This document shows positions 60,523 to 64,000 of a stretch of DNA of 64,000 nucleotides, piece after piece. The notes under the pieces were generated by a model that worked only from the letters and a program-made list of their open reading frames with translations, was not told where the DNA came from and made no database searches. A program made the position numbers and the translations under genes. Each line of letters begins with the position of its first letter. Positions within the stretch are counted from its first letter, which is position 1. The DNA comes from Xanthobacter autotrophicus. GTDB taxonomy: Bacteria > Pseudomonadota > Alphaproteobacteria > Rhizobiales > Xanthobacteraceae. The DNA is taken from the NCBI RefSeq assembly GCF_005871085.1, contig NZ_VAUP01000028.1, positions 248,001-312,000 of the forward strand. The letters are read 5' to 3'.

Positions 60523-61731
60523 TCAGAAGAACGCCTGGATGCCGGTGATGCCGCGGCCGAGGATCAGCGCATGGATGTCGTGCGTGCCCTCATAGGTGTT
60601 CACGGTCTCAAGGTTCGCCGCGTGGCGGATGACGTGGAATTCGGCGGAGATGCCGTTGCCGCCGTGCATGTCGCGGGCGGTGCGGGCGATGTCCAGCGCC
60701 TTGCCGCAATTGTTGCGCTTGATGAAGGAGATGGTCTCCGGCGGCAGCCGGCCCTCCTCGAACAGCCGGCCGACGCGCAGGCAGGCCTGCAGGCCGAAGG
60801 CGATGTCGGTGGCCATGTCCGCCAGCTTCTTCTGCACCAGCTGGGTGGCGGCCAGCGGCTTGCCGAACTGCTTGCGGTCCAGCGTGTATTGCCGCGCCTG
60901 GGCGAAGCAGGCTTCCGCCGCGCCCATGGCGCCCCAGCCGATGCCATAGCGCGCCCGGTTGAGGCAGCCGAACGGGCCGGCAAGGCCCGTGGCGTTGGGC
61001 AGCAGGTTCTCTTCCGGGATCTCCACGTCCTCCAGCACGATCTCGCCGGTGATGGAGGCGCGCAGCGAGAGCTTGCCCTCGATCTTGGGGGTGGAGAAGC
61101 CCTTCATGCCGCGCTCCACCACGAAGCCGCGGATGGCGTTGTCGTGCGCCGCCGACTTCGCCCACACCACCGCGAGATCTGCGATGGGGGAATTGGTGAT
61201 CCACATCTTGGCGCCGTTGAGGCGATAGCCGCCGTCGATCTTCTCGGCGTGGGTGCGCATGCCGGCGGGATCGGAGCCGGCATCCGGCTCGGTGAGGCCG
61301 AAGCAGCCGATCCACTCGCCGGTGGCGAGCTTGGGCAAATACTTCTGGCGCTGCACCTCGGTGCCGTAAGCATAGATGGGGTGCATGACGAGGGAGGACT
61401 GCACGCTCATGGCCGAGCGGTAGCCGCTGTCCACCCGCTCCACCTCGCGGGCGGCGAGGCCGTAGGACACATAGCCGAGACCGGCACCGCCATACTCTGC
61501 CGGGATGGTGGGGCCGAGCAGGCCCAGCTCACCCATCTCGTTCATGATCTCGCGGTCGAACCGCTCCTCCAGATAGGCGGAAGTGACGCGGGGCAGCAGC
61601 TTTTCCTGCGCATAGTCGCGCGCCGTGTCGCGCACCATCCGCTCGTCTTCTGTGAGCTGGCCGTTGAGGTCGAAAGGGTCGGTCCAGTCGAACACGGGCT
61701 TGGAGGTGGCGGCGGACGAAGGGGCGGCCAT
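60523..61731 (-). CDS. gcdH: Glutaryl-CoA dehydrogenase
   Basis: A 402-residue acyl-CoA dehydrogenase that oxidises and decarboxylates glutaryl-CoA to crotonyl-CoA, using FAD and electron-transfer flavoprotein. The catalytic Glu is E381 in [20 protein letters not shown]. Other markers are [33 protein letters not shown] and [17 protein letters not shown]. The pathway serves lysine, tryptophan or aromatic-acid breakdown. It lies upstream of a CoA-transferase gene and divergent from a TetR regulator gene. Confidence 0.95.
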   Translation of the reverse strand: MAAPSSAATSKPVFDWTDPFDLNGQLTEDERMVRDTARDYAQEKLLPRVTSAYLEERFDREIMNEMGELGLLGPTIPAEYGGAGLGYVSYGLAAREVERVDSGYRSAMSVQSSLVMHPIYAYGTEVQRQKYLPKLATGEWIGCFGLTEPDAGSDPAGMRTHAEKIDGGYRLNGAKMWITNSPIADLAVVWAKSAAHDNAIRGFVVERGMKGFSTPKIEGKLSLRASITGEIVLEDVEIPEENLLPNATGLAGPFGCLNRARYGIGWGAMGAAEACFAQARQYTLDRKQFGKPLAATQLVQKKLADMATDIAFGLQACLRVGRLFEEGRLPPETISFIKRNNCGKALDIARTARDMHGGNGISAEFHVIRHAANLETVNTYEGTHDIHALILGRGITGIQAFF

Positions 61732-61777
61732 GGAGCGTGTCTCCCGCTGTGGACCCGGCCTGGCGGCGCGGGCTCCA

Positions 61778-61805
61778 TTTACATTCCATCCAGTCGGTAT
61801 ATAAT
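61778..61805 (+). promoter_or_regulatory. Sigma70-like promoter in the gcdH-TetR gap
   Basis: TTTACA (61778-61783) and TATAAT (61800-61805) are 16 bases apart, ahead of the TetR-family gene. The A/T-rich core TATAATTAT is nearly symmetric, so a divergent promoter for gcdH could overlap it. No clean TetR-type palindrome was found. Confidence 0.5.
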
Positions 61806-61855
61806 TATGCGGCGTCAGTCAAGGGAGCGGACCGCTGCAGGATGAACTGAAAAAA

Positions 61856-62542
61856 GTGCCGGTGGCAGAGACCGCACCGGAGACCGCGCCCTTGCCGCCC
61901 CGCCGTCGCGGTCGCCCGCCCAAGGTCGCGGCGCCTGGGGGGGGCGCCGCGCGGCTGGGCCGGCCGCCGCTCATGGCGGACCCGCGCGCGGAAATCCTGC
62001 GCCAGGCGGCGCAGCTCTTCGCGCAGAAGGGCTATGTGGAAAGCTCGCTCAACGAGCTGGCCGCCGCCATGAACTATTCGAAGGGCGCCATCTATAATTA
62101 CTTCTCCTCCAAGCAGGAGATTTACGACGCCATCATCATCTTCACCCTGACCGGCCTGTATGAGACCGCCGCCAAGGCCGTGAACGAGGCCGATCCACCG
62201 GTGGAGCGCCTTAGGCAGTTCATGATGGCGCACGCCCGTTTCCTGGCCGACAATTACGATTGCTTCGTCACCATGCTGGTGGGCTTCTCCGGCATGGCCA
62301 ACAGCGGGTTGAAGGACGATGCGTTGGCCCTGCGCGATGCCCATGAGGGCCTGCTGCGGCGGATCCTCCAGGACGGCGTGGCGGACGGTTCGTTCCGGGA
62401 GGTGAGCGCCGCCATGACCGGCCGCGCGGTGCTGTCGCTGCTGAGCTGGATGGTGCGCTGGTTCAAGCCCGACGGCGGCAAGTCCGCCGAGGAGGTGGCG
62501 CAGGAATATCACGACCTGCTGGTGCGCGGCCTGATGGCGTGA
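61856..62542 (+). CDS. TetR-family regulator with AT-hook-like N-terminal extension
   Basis: A 228-residue protein from a GTG at 61856. Residues 1-40 are basic and Pro-rich and hold two GRPP motifs (RRGRPPK and RLGRPPL) that resemble AT-hooks. The TetR helix-turn-helix follows (EILRQAAQLFAQKGYVESSL, then MNYSKGAIYNYFSSKQEIYD), then a helical ligand domain. Divergent position next to gcdH suggests that it controls glutaryl-CoA metabolism, perhaps with an acyl-CoA as ligand; this is inferred. The start is uncertain, since a second GTG lies at 61862. Confidence 0.88.
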   Translation: MPVAETAPETAPLPPRRRGRPPKVAAPGGGAARLGRPPLMADPRAEILRQAAQLFAQKGYVESSLNELAAAMNYSKGAIYNYFSSKQEIYDAIIIFTLTGLYETAAKAVNEADPPVERLRQFMMAHARFLADNYDCFVTMLVGFSGMANSGLKDDALALRDAHEGLLRRILQDGVADGSFREVSAAMTGRAVLSLLSWMVRWFKPDGGKSAEEVAQEYHDLLVRGLMA

Positions 62543-62562
62543 GGGTGCGCTGAAATGAAGAA

Positions 62563-62585
62563 GGCCCGCGGGGATGCCGCGGGCC
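62563..62585. terminator. Hairpin between convergent TetR and CobW genes
   Basis: GGCCCGCGG (62563-62571) pairs perfectly with CCGCGGGCC (62577-62585) across GGATG. A loose T-tract (TTGTT) follows on the plus strand, and TTCTTCATTTC on the minus strand, so it may serve both genes. Confidence 0.7.
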
Positions 62586-62613
62586 TTGTTGCGTTCTGGA
62601 ACCGTGCGGCCGA

Positions 62614-63681
62614 TCACGCCGCGCAGGAGAGGAAGCCGTCTTCCAGCGCCTGGCGATCGAGCTTGCGACCGATGAAGACGATGCGGCTCACGCGCTTCTC
62701 GTCGGCCTTCCACGGGCGCTGGTGATCGCCGTCGAGGATCATGTGCACGCCCTGGAACACGAAGCGGTCCGGGTCACCCGCGAACGACAGGATGCCCTTG
62801 GAGCGCAGGATGTTCGGACCCTCGGTGGCCACCAGATTCTGCACCCAGGGGAAGAATTTGTCCGGGTTCAGCTCTTTCTCGGTGGAGAAGGCGACCGACT
62901 GCACCTCCTCGTCGTGCACCGCCTTCAGGCCGTGGTGATGGTGATCGTGCGCATGATCATGGCCGTGATCATGGTCGCAGCCGCAGTCCGGCCCGTGCTC
63001 ATGGTCATGATGGTGGTGATCGTCGTCCTCGAGGAAGGCGGGCTCCAGCTCCAGGATGCGGTCGAGGTCGAAGGCGCCCTGGTTCAGCACCTTGGCGATG
63101 TCGATCTCGGACTTGGTGGTGCGGTAGAGCTTGGCATAGGGGTTGATGCCGCGGATGCGGGCTTCCACCTCGTCCAGCTCCGCGCCGGTGACGAGATCGG
63201 TCTTGTTGAGCAGGATCACGTCGGCGAAGGCCACCTGGTTCTTGGCCTCGGGCGCGTCCTTCAGCCGGTCGGACAGCCACTTGGCGTCGGCCACGGTGAC
63301 CACGGCGTCGAGGCGGGTCTTGGCCTGTACTTCCTCGTCCACGAAGAAGGTCTGGGCCACCGGGGCCGGGTCGGCAAGGCCGGTGGTCTCCACGATGATG
63401 CCGTCGAAGCCGCCCTTGCGGCGCAGCAGGCCGTCGATGACGCGGATGAGGTCGCCCCGCACGGTGCAGCAGATGCAGCCGTTGTTCATCTCGAACACTT
63501 CCTCGTCGGCGCCCACCACGAGGTCGTTGTCGATGCCGATCTCGCCGAACTCATTGACGATGACAGCGAATTTCTTGCCGTGGGGCTGCGAGAGGATGCG
63601 GTTGAGCAGCGTCGTCTTGCCGGCACCCAGATAGCCGGTGAGCACGGTGACGGGGATCTTCTCGGCCTGCGTTTCAGCCAT
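62614..63681 (-). CDS. CobW/COG0523-family GTPase metallochaperone with His-rich loop
   Basis: A 355-residue G3E GTPase. It has Walker A GYLGAGKTTL, the metal motif CICC in NNGCICCTVRGD, the switch region VETTGLADP, and the base-recognition NKTD. A long metal-binding loop of about 30 residues rich in His, Asp and Glu, with two Cys, lies near residues 220-252 (starting EDDDHHHHDHEHGPDCGCDH). The CobW C-terminal domain follows. The ATG at 63681 follows CAGGTG; a GTG at 63690 is an alternative. Zinc is the likely metal because the neighbouring gene encodes a metal ABC transporter binding protein, but cobalt or nickel cannot be excluded. Confidence 0.93.
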   Translation of the reverse strand: MAETQAEKIPVTVLTGYLGAGKTTLLNRILSQPHGKKFAVIVNEFGEIGIDNDLVVGADEEVFEMNNGCICCTVRGDLIRVIDGLLRRKGGFDGIIVETTGLADPAPVAQTFFVDEEVQAKTRLDAVVTVADAKWLSDRLKDAPEAKNQVAFADVILLNKTDLVTGAELDEVEARIRGINPYAKLYRTTKSEIDIAKVLNQGAFDLDRILELEPAFLEDDDHHHHDHEHGPDCGCDHDHGHDHAHDHHHHGLKAVHDEEVQSVAFSTEKELNPDKFFPWVQNLVATEGPNILRSKGILSFAGDPDRFVFQGVHMILDGDHQRPWKADEKRVSRIVFIGRKLDRQALEDGFLSCAA

Positions 63682-63700
63682 GGCATTCACCTGATGTCAG

Positions 63701-63730
63701 GCGGCGGCCGGAAGGCACTCCGGCCGCCGC
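63701..63730 (-). terminator. Strong hairpin between the metal-binding protein gene and the CobW gene
   Basis: GCGGCGGCCGGA (63701-63712) pairs perfectly with TCCGGCCGCCGC (63719-63730) across AGGCAC. It has no T-run, so it may slow or stabilise the transcript and not end it. Confidence 0.5.
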
Positions 63731-63755
63731 GATTGGATACCTTTAACTCCGGCGC

Positions 63756-64000
63756 TCAGCTTGCCAGGGCGGCGGAAAGCTCGCGCACGTTGGAGTGCAT
63801 CATGTCGATGTAGGTGCTCGCCGGGCCTTTGTCATCGGAGAGGGCGTCGGAATAGAGCGTGCCGCCCACCTTGGCGCTGGTTTCCTTGGCGATGCGCTGC
63901 ATCAGGCGCGGGTCGGTGATATTCTCCACGAACACGGCCGGGATCTTCTGCGCCTTGATCTGGCGGATGATGCGCGCCACGTCCTTGGCCGAGGCCTCGC
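63756..64000 (-). CDS. Metal (zinc/manganese) ABC transporter substrate-binding protein, C-terminal part
   Basis: The last 80 or so codons of a gene that enters from the right edge. The protein part reads from EASAKDVARIIRQIKAQKIP through VFVENITDPRLMQRIAKETS to the stop at 63756. It contains GGTLYSDALSDDKGPASTY, the C-terminal segment of cluster A-I binding proteins (ZnuA/MntC/AztC type), including the last metal-ligand Asp region. It lies upstream of the CobW-type gene on the same strand, which supports a role in zinc supply. Confidence 0.87.
   Translation of the reverse strand, partial: EASAKDVARIIRQIKAQKIPAVFVENITDPRLMQRIAKETSAKVGGTLYSDALSDDKGPASTYIDMMHSNVRELSAALAS

Overview
The window looks like a chromosomal segment of a high-GC alphaproteobacterium of the Xanthobacter group. 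The strongest pointer is a complete acetone carboxylase operon (acxA, acxB, acxC) with its sigma54-dependent activator acxR. Subunit lengths (717, 776 and 168 residues) and key residues match what I recall of Xanthobacter autotrophicus Py2; no alignment was run. GTG starts are common, and long antisense open frames are frequent, as expected at this GC content. I saw no tRNA, rRNA, insertion sequence, prophage or CRISPR array.

Layout. 1-2.4 kb: the N-terminal part of Ku at the left edge, a small unknown gene, an ornithine cyclodeaminase-like gene and a glutathione peroxidase. 2.4-10.1 kb: acxR, a well-formed enhancer/IHF/-24,-12 control region, and acxABC. 10.1-15.5 kb: msrQ, a TerB/DUF533 protein, thyA, and thiC behind a TPP riboswitch. 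15.6-25.5 kb: an HtrA protease, an OmpR-type two-component pair, glnE and pepN. 25.9-28.9 kb: a small exported protein, the overlapping hisZ-hisG pair and xseB. 29-33.5 kb: a patch of envelope-type genes (isoprenylcysteine methyltransferase-like, membrane hydrolase, two glycosyltransferases) lying between xseB and dxs. 33.7-35.6 kb: dxs.

35.6-47.8 kb: a propionyl-CoA assimilation block. On the minus strand are pccB, pccA, cfa, the small methylmalonyl-CoA mutase subunit, a small exported protein, the large mutase subunit and an MBL-fold hydrolase. A PccR/ScfR-type regulator is divergent from pccB. 48-55.1 kb: an SH3/collagen-like/Gln-rich surface protein, gltX, a DUF2865 protein, an orphan TRAP binding protein, CreA and a small exported protein. 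55.6-59.1 kb: overlapping cysS, a GNAT gene and cimA. 59.1-62.5 kb: a class III CoA-transferase and glutaryl-CoA dehydrogenase with a divergent TetR gene. 62.6-64 kb: a CobW-type GTPase with a His-rich loop next to the 3' part of a metal ABC transporter binding protein.

Two carbon-assimilation modules dominate: acetone (C3 ketone) carboxylation and propionyl-CoA to succinyl-CoA. Each has a dedicated regulator and readable candidate control sites. Dispersed palindromic repeats of two families sit preferentially in the intercistronic gaps of these modules.
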